Assembly: GCF_018617875.1 (NCBI RefSeq) | Contig: NZ_JACSKZ010000003.1 | Location: 62,001-126,000, forward strand | Reading direction: 5' to 3' | DNA from: Exiguobacterium algae | GTDB taxonomy: Bacteria; Bacillota; Bacilli; Exiguobacteriales; Exiguobacteriaceae | DNA length: 64,000 nucleotides | Part shown: positions 16,198-24,556 of the stretch, one piece after another | Numbering within the stretch: the first letter of the stretch is position 1 | Layout of the letters: each line of letters begins with the position of its first letter | Translations under genes and position numbers: made by a program | The notes under the pieces: model-generated | The model's input: only the letters and a program-made list of their open reading frames with translations | The model's database searches: none | Told to the model about the DNA's origin: nothing

Positions 16198-17379
16198 TTG
16201 ACGAATGCTACAAAACTCAGTCGCCACGACTGGACACTCATATTATCTTTAGCTTTATTGACATTCGTACTCGGTACGAGCGAATTTGTCATCGTCGGAA
16301 TTTTACCGGACATCGCAGACGGTTTAACAATCTCAATCGCGACCGCGGGTACACTGGTTTCCGCCTTTGCGATCACGTTCGCCATCGGAACACCGATCAC
16401 GATGTCGTTGACGAGCCATTTGCCAAAACGTAAATTGATGCTCGGCTTAACCCTGATTTTCACGATTCTGAACTTATTAAGCAGTTTGGCGCCTGTGTAC
16501 GAGATGTTGCTTTTCTTACGCATGATGACGGCGGTTGTAACCGGTGTATTAATTTCATTGGCCATGTTAGTCGCCAGTGAATCTGTTCCCCCGTCCAAAC
16601 GAGGTGTCGCCGTTTCATTCATCTTTGGTGGATTTACGATGGCGAACGTCTTTGGCGTTCCAATCGGTACATTCATCGGCCAACAGGCTGGTTGGGCATC
16701 CACCTTTGTGTTGACCACCTCATTAGGTGCTGTCGCGTGGTTTGCGATTTATCGTGTATTGCCCACTCATTTGTCCCAGGAAAAAGCATCCTTGCGTGAG
16801 CAGTTGACACTCCTGACCAATCCGCGCATCCTCATTGCGTTCCTCATTCCGGCTTTCGGATTTGGGGCAACGTACGTTGTGTATACGTATTTAGTACCGA
16901 TTTTGAAAAATGTACTCGGTGTCCCGGTCGCTTGGGTGAGCCCGATTTTATTCGCATATGGCTTTATTTCAATCTTCAGTAACATGGCTGCCGGAAAAAT
17001 CGCCAGCCATAATCCGATCGGCCGTTTGCGATTCGTCTTTCTCATCCAGGCACTCGTTCTCGCCGCGCTCTATTTCACGACATCGAGCCTGACACTTGGT
17101 TTGATCAATATCGCACTCATGTCGTTCATGGCGATCTTACTCACGACGTCGACACAAATCTATTTGATTGATTTAGCGGAAGCGTTCAATCCGAATGCGA
17201 AAGGACTTGCTTCGTCACTCATGCCTGTGGCAAGTAATGTCGGAATCGGCCTCGGATCAGCGCTCGGGGGGCTTGTCTATTCAACGACTCCCATCATGAC
17301 ACTCGCCCTCGTCGGAGGAGCGGTCGCACTCGGAACAGCCGGGTTAACGACCCTCAGTCATCATCTCGATCAACGATAA
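16198..17379 (+). CDS. MFS exporter, DHA1 (AraJ/PbuE-like)
   Basis: 393 residues, twelve predicted helices. N-terminal LGTSEFVIVGILPDIADGL and SAFAITFAIGTPI place it in the DHA1 arabinose/purine-efflux/chloramphenicol-like branch (YbcL, PbuE, AraJ), proton-driven exporters of small molecules. Motif RGVAVSFIFGGFTMANVFGVPIGTFIGQ (helix 5 antiporter motif) fits an exporter. Start TTG 16198, preceded by GAAAGAAGTGAC; the RBS is modest and no ATG is available in the right place. Stands alone; the substrate is unknown. Confidence 0.82.
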   Translation: MTNATKLSRHDWTLILSLALLTFVLGTSEFVIVGILPDIADGLTISIATAGTLVSAFAITFAIGTPITMSLTSHLPKRKLMLGLTLIFTILNLLSSLAPVYEMLLFLRMMTAVVTGVLISLAMLVASESVPPSKRGVAVSFIFGGFTMANVFGVPIGTFIGQQAGWASTFVLTTSLGAVAWFAIYRVLPTHLSQEKASLREQLTLLTNPRILIAFLIPAFGFGATYVVYTYLVPILKNVLGVPVAWVSPILFAYGFISIFSNMAAGKIASHNPIGRLRFVFLIQALVLAALYFTTSSLTLGLINIALMSFMAILLTTSTQIYLIDLAEAFNPNAKGLASSLMPVASNVGIGLGSALGGLVYSTTPIMTLALVGGAVALGTAGLTTLSHHLDQR

Positions 17380-17421
17380 AAAATAAGCGCGCAGCCTTCG
17401 AAGAGGTGCGCGCTTATTTTT
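17380..17421. terminator. Bidirectional terminator
   Basis: AAAAATAAGCGCGCA / TGCGCGCTTATTTTT between convergent MFS and hydrolase genes; reaches the stop codon of the latter. Confidence 0.85.
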
Positions 17422-18124
17422 ATAACCATTCTAAAATTTTCCCGATTGCCTCATCCATCTGCTGTTTGGAAGTCAGTGGACTGTCCTGGTCTCCTTTTTG
17501 AGGACCGTACATGCCAAAGTTGGCATGATTCCCACCTTTAATCTGATAAAACTCACTGTCTGCCGGGGCGTCATCGCGACTTGCCTCGATGTCTTCCGGT
17601 ACCGCGAGTCCATCTTGCTCTCCTGAAATCGATAACACCTTCAAATCACGATCTTTCATTGAACGAATCGGGTACGAAGCGAGAAAAATGACCCCCTCCA
17701 CTTGGGATACGTGTTCGAGCGCAAATCCGGAAGCGGCTGACCCTCCGAGTGAATGCCCCGCCACGTACCACGCCTTCACATCTGAGTACTTTTCAATAAT
17801 GGGTTCGGCCGCATCGATATCTAATATCCCCAGATTGAGACGCAGTGATGGAATCACGACGAATACCCCTTCTTCTGAAAGGCGCGTGCCATAGTATGCG
17901 TATGCTTCTTTCTCCACTTTAGCTCCTGGATAAAGGACCACCCCGACTTCACTCGCCGGGTCCCCAAACGCGAGGTATCCCTCTTCCTCTACCGCCTGTG
18001 CGGCGTATGTTTCTGCTTCATCTGTCGGACCGTATGTAAACTGCGTCCAAACCAAAAAACCAATGACTGCGACGAGTAGCAGTGCCACGATGGACAGTGC
18101 AGTCCACTTCAAAAATTTCTTCAT
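17420..18124 (-). CDS. Membrane-anchored alpha/beta hydrolase
   Basis: 234 residues: a short N-terminal basic stretch and one transmembrane helix (about 7-28, WTALSIVALLLVAVIGFLVW), then an alpha/beta-hydrolase domain facing out. Nucleophile elbow AGHSLGGSAA (Ser about 118), acid after ISGEQD, and catalytic His in KGGNHANFG. The family (PF12695-like) includes dienelactone hydrolase-like esterases of unknown substrate. Start ATG 18124 because GGAGGGTATATA precedes it. Divergent from the NCS2 permease, with only 74 bases between. Confidence 0.8.
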   Translation of the reverse strand: MKKFLKWTALSIVALLLVAVIGFLVWTQFTYGPTDEAETYAAQAVEEEGYLAFGDPASEVGVVLYPGAKVEKEAYAYYGTRLSEEGVFVVIPSLRLNLGILDIDAAEPIIEKYSDVKAWYVAGHSLGGSAASGFALEHVSQVEGVIFLASYPIRSMKDRDLKVLSISGEQDGLAVPEDIEASRDDAPADSEFYQIKGGNHANFGMYGPQKGDQDSPLTSKQQMDEAIGKILEWL

Positions 18125-18198
18125 TATATACCCTCCATTTGCATCGATTTCTTCATAACGGTACACTAATAAGAAAAAAGTATGATCAGGGGGACACC

Positions 18199-19464
18199 AT
18201 GACCAAGAGTAACGTAACCACAGCCATTCAGTGGTTTATTTTTATTTTAGCTACAAATATTGTACCACCGCTTTCGATTGCCGCCTTATTTGAACTCTCA
18301 CCAGATGAAACGATGACGTTCATCTCGCGCTCGCTCTTCATCTTCGCACTTTTTAGCATCATTCAAACTCTGCTCGGCCACCGCCTCCCGATTCTCGAGG
18401 GGCCGGCAGGTATCTGGTGGGGCGTCTTCACCTTGTATGCCTCGATCGGACCTGCCCTGTACGGTAGTCAACAGGAAACACTTCAGGCCTTAGGCTTCAT
18501 GTTATTTTTAAGTGGTGTCATCGGTGTCTTGCTCACAGTAACGGGCATTTTAAGACGGATGCTCGCTTTGTTCACTCCACAGGTCCTTGGCGTCTATATG
18601 ATTTTACTCGTCCTCCAACTTTCAGGGGCCGTCATTAAAGGAGGCTTCGGTGTATCGGATGATGGAATCAATAGTATCCAAGCGATTGCGACAGCCGGAT
18701 TGGTTCTCTTTGCGCTGACGTTGGAGCGTAGCCGCTTTAAACAATACGGTCTCGTACTGACGCTAATCGTCGGCTTCGGACTTTTCAATTTGCTCGGACT
18801 CGGAACTCCGATTGTCCATTCCGAGTCATTCTTCCTCATCCCTGAATTATTCCCGTTCGGCGGTTGGGTATGGGATTGGAATTTGCTTCCGACGGCATTC
18901 GTCATTACACTTCTTCTGATGACGAACGTCCTGGCAAACATCAAGCTAATCGAACGAATTGTCAGTTCACGTGAAAAACGCACTGTCAAAGGGAATGTCC
19001 CGGCTTCTGGCGTCGTCAGCGGGATCAGTCAAATACTCGCCGGTCTATTCGGCACGCCGGGTCCCGTCGCCATCTCTGGAACGGCAGGCTTCTTGTCTTC
19101 AACGGAAAGTGTCCATCGTAATCCACACCTCGTCGCCCATGTCTTGATGCTCGTCCTTGCGTTGTTTGGACCGTTCGTATCGCTCATCGCCAGCATTCCT
19201 GCGGCTGTCGGCTATGCCCTCGTCACCCCGCTCATCGCGACAATGATGATCATTGGTATTAACGAGGCTGCATTCGAGTTAAATCAAAAAACCGCTTCCT
19301 TAACGGTCGGACTCCCGCTCATCATCGGTGCAGGGGCAATGCTGTTACCACCCGGCTCCATGAATCAGCTCCCACCACTACTCGCAACCGTCTTCTCGAA
19401 CGGACTGGTTTTAGGAACCGTCGTCGCCCTGACGACTGCCATATTGAGTCGAATTCGAGATTGA
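18199..19464 (+). CDS. NCS2 purine/pyrimidine permease
   Basis: 421-residue membrane protein with 12-14 helices of the nucleobase-cation symporter-2 (UraA/xanthine permease) family, importing a nucleobase with protons. Hallmarks: LEGPAGIWWGVFTLYAS in the early half and GTPGPVAISGTAGFLSSTESVHRNP, the helix 8-10 binding-site region. Sequence is clearly shorter in NxGxxxxT-type motifs than UraA or PbuX, so the substrate (xanthine, uric acid, uracil) is open. Start ATG 18199 with AGGGGGACACC upstream. Own terminator. Confidence 0.8.
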   Translation: MTKSNVTTAIQWFIFILATNIVPPLSIAALFELSPDETMTFISRSLFIFALFSIIQTLLGHRLPILEGPAGIWWGVFTLYASIGPALYGSQQETLQALGFMLFLSGVIGVLLTVTGILRRMLALFTPQVLGVYMILLVLQLSGAVIKGGFGVSDDGINSIQAIATAGLVLFALTLERSRFKQYGLVLTLIVGFGLFNLLGLGTPIVHSESFFLIPELFPFGGWVWDWNLLPTAFVITLLLMTNVLANIKLIERIVSSREKRTVKGNVPASGVVSGISQILAGLFGTPGPVAISGTAGFLSSTESVHRNPHLVAHVLMLVLALFGPFVSLIASIPAAVGYALVTPLIATMMIIGINEAAFELNQKTASLTVGLPLIIGAGAMLLPPGSMNQLPPLLATVFSNGLVLGTVVALTTAILSRIRD

Positions 19465-19480
19465 AGAACACGATAGTCTA

Positions 19481-19514
19481 AAGCTCTCACCCGTTATTCG
19501 GTGAGAGCTTTTTT
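19481..19514 (+). terminator. Terminator after the NCS2 permease
   Basis: AAGCTCTCACC / GGTGAGAGCTT followed by TTTT. Confidence 0.85.
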
Positions 19515-19675
19515 AAGACTTCATATTACGTAAATGAGCCTTCTAAATCATGAAAATTTAACAAAGAAATGATGATAATCTTTTCATAACACCGCTATTT
19601 CCCTGATTTTCATATGAACCATGATTATCTGACCGAGATAGTGGAATATGTAGTTGTAGAAGGAGGCGTCTTTAC
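19515..19675. other. Gap of about 160 bases before the exopolysaccharide operon
   Basis: AT-rich, without open frame of note or clear SigA box; contains TTTCATATGAA and short dyads. The operon promoter must lie here, but I cannot point to its boxes. Confidence 0.4.
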
Positions 19676-20758
19676 ATGAAATGGATAAAGATTCCGCTTT
19701 GTGTTACATTGCTGGCTGGTTGTTCGCTGTTTACGCCAAAAGATGACATGACGTCCTCCATTCAAATGTATCCGACCTTTGATAGTGCGTATCCGACAGA
19801 ACAATTCATCCGTACCTTTTTATTGTCTGAACAAGGGTTGATCCGAACCGATTTATTAAAACGGCGAAATGAATATTTATCTGAATCGCTCGGGTTATAT
19901 ATGCTCTTTTTAGTGAATGAGGGACGAAGTGATGAATTTGCCGCCCAAGTGAAAGTATTGCGTCACTATTTCTTACACGAATCCGGGATGGTGTCATGGG
20001 AGCTTAAAGGAAATACGATGTCGATTGAAGCCAACCCTACGAATGCCTGGATTGACGACGCCAGAATTTGCCGCGCACTGATTCGGGCTGCAGAAACTTT
20101 TTCAACTCCGAGTTATGCACTGCTTGCTGAAGAGATTCAATCGGCATTAGACTCCTATAGTTTTGTGGACGGACTTCCAGTGGATTTTACCGATTTAAAT
20201 ACGAAGGAAGTGGGAAGCCGTGTCACACTAAGCTATCTCGATTATGATATGCTCAACTCTCTTTCGAACGAGCGGGTCGTGGCGGCCAAGCGGCTATTAG
20301 AAAATGCACCAACAGATGGACCCTTCTACGCCAAATATTATGATACCCAACATAAAACATACCACTTCGACAATACAATCAATCTTATCGATCAATTATA
20401 TGTTGCTCTCCGGTATGAACAATTCGGGCTAAACACTACCGAGTTTTTCACTTTTTTAGTATCAGAACTTCAAAATGGAATCGTCTATGGCCGCTATGAC
20501 CGACGTACCGAACAACCTGTCGTTCAGTATGAGTCGCAAGCGGTATATGCTTTAGTTATTTTTTACTTGATGGAACGAAATGAAATGACACTCGCCACCG
20601 AAACGTTGGAACATTTATACGAATTATCCGTACAAGATGATGCCTCTCCTTATTATGGCGGGTATATAGACGTCATAACGAAAGAGACGCATTCGTTTGA
20701 CAACCTGCTTCCACTCTTAGCTGAAAGGAGAATCGCACATGGGGATATTGCACCGTAA
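19676..20758 (+). CDS. ydaJ: GH8-like exopolysaccharide lipoprotein (YdaJ-like)
   Basis: 360 residues with a lipoprotein signal: basic start, hydrophobic core, lipobox LLAGC (Cys16). The mature part is helical-repeat in character and matches the six-hairpin glycoside hydrolase 8 style (NPTNAWIDDARICRALIRA, later LINLIDQLYVALRYEQFGL and YYGGYIDVITKETHSFDNLLPLLAERR), as in B. subtilis YdaJ and Listeria PssZ. Probably trims or processes the polysaccharide outside the membrane. GAAGGAGGCGTCTTTAC before the ATG. Overlaps ydaK by 20 bases; first gene of a five-gene operon. The catalytic acids are not certain. Confidence 0.75.
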   Translation: MKWIKIPLCVTLLAGCSLFTPKDDMTSSIQMYPTFDSAYPTEQFIRTFLLSEQGLIRTDLLKRRNEYLSESLGLYMLFLVNEGRSDEFAAQVKVLRHYFLHESGMVSWELKGNTMSIEANPTNAWIDDARICRALIRAAETFSTPSYALLAEEIQSALDSYSFVDGLPVDFTDLNTKEVGSRVTLSYLDYDMLNSLSNERVVAAKRLLENAPTDGPFYAKYYDTQHKTYHFDNTINLIDQLYVALRYEQFGLNTTEFFTFLVSELQNGIVYGRYDRRTEQPVVQYESQAVYALVIFYLMERNEMTLATETLEHLYELSVQDDASPYYGGYIDVITKETHSFDNLLPLLAERRIAHGDIAP

Positions 20759-21596
20759 AACGACATTTTTGCTATTGAATATTTTATTCCTCATCGCTGG
20801 TGTGATCGCATTTGTTCTTTTTATGCCCTCACTCGGAACGGTTGATTTAGAGGCACATGCCCTTGTCGCGACGGCGGTCATCGTTGCTCTCTTCTTCGGA
20901 CTGCGGGGCGGGCTGATTACCACGCTCGTGATCCTGTTCTTATTCGGCAGTTTATATTTTTGGAATTTACTGATTCGACCACAGGAAGACTTTCTTTTAT
21001 TCAATGATTCTTCTTTATTCATCTTCGGAGTCAGTATTGTAGGTTTAACGGTACTGACGGGTTCAATCCATGATCAAATTAAAGGATTCCAAGTTACCAA
21101 CTCTCAACTTTCACAGCAAGTTCATGATCTGGTTGCTGTCGATGCTGAAACGGGATTTGATAATGAGGAGCGATTCCAATTGGACTTACAGATGGAGATG
21201 GATCGAATAAAACGACATGGCGGTATTTTTACTGTTTTGTTACTGAGGATTGATTATTTGTCGACATTCTATGATTTGTATGGGGAAACCGAATATAACC
21301 GGTTCATCCGTTTCTTTAGGCAACAACTGTACGAATCAACGAGAGCTACAGATAAAAAGTTTCGTCTATCGCAAGAAGATTTTGCGTTCATTCTCCCACA
21401 TACTGCCGAAGAAAACATGGAGATCTTATATCACCGTTTCAAAGACATAATCGGAGATTTCGAGCTTGAGCGTGGAAAGGTTGTCACGTTCTCAAACCAT
21501 GTCGCGCACTATACGATTTCTGAAGATACTAAAGTTATCGAGCCTAAAGAGGTTCTCATTCTTTTACGAAACGAGTTGAAATCCAATGCTCTATAA
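20739..21596 (+). CDS. ydaK: Membrane c-di-GMP receptor with degenerate GGDEF domain (YdaK-like)
   Basis: 285 residues: three to four N-terminal helices (about 9-30, 38-76, 90-108), then a GGDEF-fold domain (about 130-285). The active-site loop reads SQEDF (211-215) instead of GGDEF, so cyclase activity should be lost, but the inhibitory I-site RxxD is intact as RATD (202-205) exactly five residues ahead, as in active cyclases. This is the mark of a c-di-GMP receptor, as described for B. subtilis YdaK and Listeria PssE. It should switch on the GT2 synthase next door when c-di-GMP rises. AGGAGAATCGCAC RBS. Confidence 0.85.
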   Translation: MGILHRKTTFLLLNILFLIAGVIAFVLFMPSLGTVDLEAHALVATAVIVALFFGLRGGLITTLVILFLFGSLYFWNLLIRPQEDFLLFNDSSLFIFGVSIVGLTVLTGSIHDQIKGFQVTNSQLSQQVHDLVAVDAETGFDNEERFQLDLQMEMDRIKRHGGIFTVLLLRIDYLSTFYDLYGETEYNRFIRFFRQQLYESTRATDKKFRLSQEDFAFILPHTAEENMEILYHRFKDIIGDFELERGKVVTFSNHVAHYTISEDTKVIEPKEVLILLRNELKSNAL

Positions 21597-23295
21597 ATTT
21601 TTTTTACTGATCGGAACGCTCTGCCTCCTGTTTTATGCTTCACCGGCTTCAGCGAAGGAAACGCCTCACGTTCTGATCATCTACACTTCGGTTGACGAAG
21701 AAATTCCGCCGGATGTTCTGAAGCTGGAAACGCTTGTTTCTCGATTTTCCGATCAGATTCAGGTGGTTCGAGACCGTAACCTCGAGTCTGATTCATTTGA
21801 GGGAGCAACCCATCTTTTTGTTTATCATCAGCAAGGTCAGCTGCTTCCAAAAGCCAAACAACTCATCGATGAACAAGAGATTCCGTTATACGCCATCGGA
21901 CAATCCGCAACGGTTTTACAAGCATTCGATGCACTCTCTTTCAAACGAATCGTGTCCGTCTCCCATTTTGAGCAGGAACGATCGGGCAAACAAGTTGAAT
22001 TCGAAGGCAACGAACCTGTAATCGTCACAACAGACCTCCAAAAAGTCACACCACACGCCCTCACATTATCCAACCAACACTTACCAGTCATCTTCTCCTA
22101 TCAACACAACTACTACGCAGGACTATCCACTTTACTCAACCGCTCACACCTTCTCTTTTCCGATACACTTTTTGATTTTTTTGATGTACAGGCCAAAGCA
22201 GAACATGTCGGTTATTTGCGCTTAGAAGATGTTAGCCCATCTGCCGACCCGGAATTAGTAGACGAAGTCGGCACTTATTTACTTGATCACCACGTTCCCA
22301 TACTGATGGCCGTCGTCCCAATCTATACGGATCCCGAGACAGGCAATGTCGTTCAATTCTCCGACAGACCTGAATTACTCCAAGTATTAAAAAAATTAGA
22401 AGACCGAGGGGCCACCGTGTTACTACACGGCTATACTCACCAATACCGTTCTTCCGAAACCGGGGAGGGCTTTGAATTTTGGGATGTAGAGAACGGTCAG
22501 CCGATTTTTGGACCTGCAAGTGAAGAAGCCCCTATTCTTCAGTCAAAAGAGGCATTTGCGAATCATAACGACTATCAATCTTATCAAAAGGAAATGCATG
22601 CCCGCGAAGAAGCTTATATCCGCGATAAACTAGAGCGTGGCGTGAGGGACCTGACTACGTTAGGTCTCCATCCACTTGGGTTTGAAGCACCTCACTATGC
22701 GATGTCGCATACGGGATATGAATTAACTGCTGATTACTTCACGAATATATTCGGGCAAGTCCAGTGGGGACAGGAAGAATGGGATGTCATGACGAGCGTA
22801 CCGTTTGTGACAAATCCTCCTTTTTTGAACTATATGACGCTTTATCCGGAAACGATTGGTTTTGTCGATCCACAACTGTCTGATCCAGTAAAAGTAATGG
22901 AACAAGCTCGCGACGAAATGTTACTTGTTCGGGAGTCGATGATCGGAGCCTTTTATCATCCTTATCTAGGAATCGAATACGTACCGGAGATTGTCGAAAT
23001 GATGGAAAGTACCCCCCATTTCCGGTGGTTGTCACTTCGAGAAACCAACCCGACAGTTACTACTTCTAACCTGTCTATTCGAGTAGATGCGTCCGGTCAA
23101 TTCATTGTAGAGGATCAGCGGAGCGTATGGAGTGCCTGGGTACAACGTTTTGCCCCTCACTCTTTCCTTGAACAAGCCTTGTTCCTTCTCGCAGTGGTCA
23201 CATTTTTAGCCGTGGCAGCCTTCAGTCTCTATACTTTCTATCTGAGAACTCAACGAAAAAAACGATTATTTAAGGAGCGTGCACCTCGTGGCTAA
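21586..23295 (+). CDS. ydaL: DUF2334 polysaccharide deacetylase-like membrane protein (YdaL-like)
   Basis: 569 residues: cleavable-type signal (1-23, ending ASPASA), an N-terminal Rossmann-like part (about 26-190), a DUF2334 NodB-like barrel (about 200-490) and a C-terminal transmembrane helix (about 530-552) with a basic tail. The barrel keeps deacetylase-type residues: YLRLEDVSPSAD (Asp), LLHGYTHQY (His pair), GFEAPHYAMS and GAFYHPYLG. Likely acts on the nascent polymer at the cell surface. Starts 11 bases inside ydaK, so translation is coupled; no strong RBS. Ends over the ydaM start region. Confidence 0.82.
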   Translation: MLYKFFLLIGTLCLLFYASPASAKETPHVLIIYTSVDEEIPPDVLKLETLVSRFSDQIQVVRDRNLESDSFEGATHLFVYHQQGQLLPKAKQLIDEQEIPLYAIGQSATVLQAFDALSFKRIVSVSHFEQERSGKQVEFEGNEPVIVTTDLQKVTPHALTLSNQHLPVIFSYQHNYYAGLSTLLNRSHLLFSDTLFDFFDVQAKAEHVGYLRLEDVSPSADPELVDEVGTYLLDHHVPILMAVVPIYTDPETGNVVQFSDRPELLQVLKKLEDRGATVLLHGYTHQYRSSETGEGFEFWDVENGQPIFGPASEEAPILQSKEAFANHNDYQSYQKEMHAREEAYIRDKLERGVRDLTTLGLHPLGFEAPHYAMSHTGYELTADYFTNIFGQVQWGQEEWDVMTSVPFVTNPPFLNYMTLYPETIGFVDPQLSDPVKVMEQARDEMLLVRESMIGAFYHPYLGIEYVPEIVEMMESTPHFRWLSLRETNPTVTTSNLSIRVDASGQFIVEDQRSVWSAWVQRFAPHSFLEQALFLLAVVTFLAVAAFSLYTFYLRTQRKKRLFKERAPRG

Positions 23296-24535
23296 CATGC
23301 TATTCGTGTTTTCTCTCATCATGATTTGGACGATGCTCCTCTATCACATGTTTTTGATGCAAGGTGGATTTTGGCATTTCATGACCTATCGAAAGCCGAT
23401 TCCGGAGTGGCAAAAGAAGATGGTCAACTTACCAAAAGTGTCTGTGCTCATTCCTGCTCACAACGAAGAGGTCGTGGTGGCCGCCACGCTTCGGGCGATG
23501 TCCCGGATAAACTATCCGAAAGATCGACTCGAAGTCATTCTAATCAATGACAATTCTTCTGACCGCACCGGGGAAATCGCTCAATCTTTCGCCGACGACT
23601 TCCCCTTCATTAAAGTCGTGAAGACGACGCCCGAATATGCCGGAAAAGGAAAGTCTTCCGCTCTCAACTACGGACTGACTCAATCCAGCGGAGAAATACT
23701 GGTCGTGTATGATGCGGACAACACACCGGAAAAAGACGGGGTTTATTATCTCGTCATGGGGTTATTGAACGACCCTGACGCGGGCGCCATCGTCGGAAAG
23801 TTTCGCGTGACAAACGCGTACGAGACACTTCTCACACGGCTGATCAATATCGAAACGATTTGTTTTCAGTGGATGGCACAGGCCGGGCGTTGGAAATGGT
23901 TCCGGATTGCCACTATACCCGGTACAAACTTTTCAATCAGACGTTCCATCATCGACGAGTTGGGAGGGTGGGATGAGAAGGCATTGGCCGAAGATACAGA
24001 GCTGACGATTCGTGTTTACGAACTCGGTTGGCACATCCGCTTTTTCCCAGCTGCGATTACGTGGGAACAAGAGCCTCAAACCTTAAAAGTGTGGTGGAAG
24101 CAACGCACGCGTTGGGCCCGGGGGAACCAATATGTTGTCCTCAAGTTTATGGGGCAGCTATTCGAATTGAAACGTAAAAAAATCGTATTTGATATTTTTT
24201 ACTTCTTTTTCACCTATTTCTTATTCTTCTTCGGCGTCATTTTGTCGAATTCACTCTTTGTTCTCAACCTATTTTTCGATATCGGGTTAGAGGTCGGGAA
24301 TATGACCATGGTTTTATGGATTCTTGCCTTCCTTCTGTTTGTCACAGAAGTCTTTGTAACACTCAGTATCGAACGATCTGAATTTAATCTCCAAAATTTT
24401 TTCACCGTCATTCTTATGTATTTTACGTACAGCCAACTATGGATTGTGCTAGTAATTTATTCGCTTTACCTTGAGATGAAACGCGTCCTCTTTAACCAGG
24501 ATGTCAAATGGTACAAAACAGACCGATTCGGTTGA
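23288..24535 (+). CDS. ydaM: GT2 polysaccharide synthase (YdaM-like, BcsA/PgaC type)
   Basis: Processive family 2 glycosyltransferase that polymerises and exports an exopolysaccharide. 415 residues from GTG 23288 (AAGGAGCG ten bases upstream; nearby GTG 23279 and ATG 23297 are alternatives). Layout: N-terminal helix, GT-A domain with VSVLIPAHNEE (51-61), INDNSSD, DxD in YDADN (Asp142, Asp144), LAEDTEL (base Asp236) and QRTRW (272-276), then about four C-terminal helices. No PilZ domain, so c-di-GMP control must come through the YdaK receptor. Order and content match ydaJKLMN/pss operons. Polymer sugar unknown. Confidence 0.88.
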   Translation: MANMLFVFSLIMIWTMLLYHMFLMQGGFWHFMTYRKPIPEWQKKMVNLPKVSVLIPAHNEEVVVAATLRAMSRINYPKDRLEVILINDNSSDRTGEIAQSFADDFPFIKVVKTTPEYAGKGKSSALNYGLTQSSGEILVVYDADNTPEKDGVYYLVMGLLNDPDAGAIVGKFRVTNAYETLLTRLINIETICFQWMAQAGRWKWFRIATIPGTNFSIRRSIIDELGGWDEKALAEDTELTIRVYELGWHIRFFPAAITWEQEPQTLKVWWKQRTRWARGNQYVVLKFMGQLFELKRKKIVFDIFYFFFTYFLFFFGVILSNSLFVLNLFFDIGLEVGNMTMVLWILAFLLFVTEVFVTLSIERSEFNLQNFFTVILMYFTYSQLWIVLVIYSLYLEMKRVLFNQDVKWYKTDRFG

Positions 24536-24556
24536 TTATTGAAAAGGAGAATCATC

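Noticed and set aside
19515-19675. Small RNA or extra gene in the gap before ydaJ
   Set aside because: No RBS-linked frame and no paired terminator or clear promoter.
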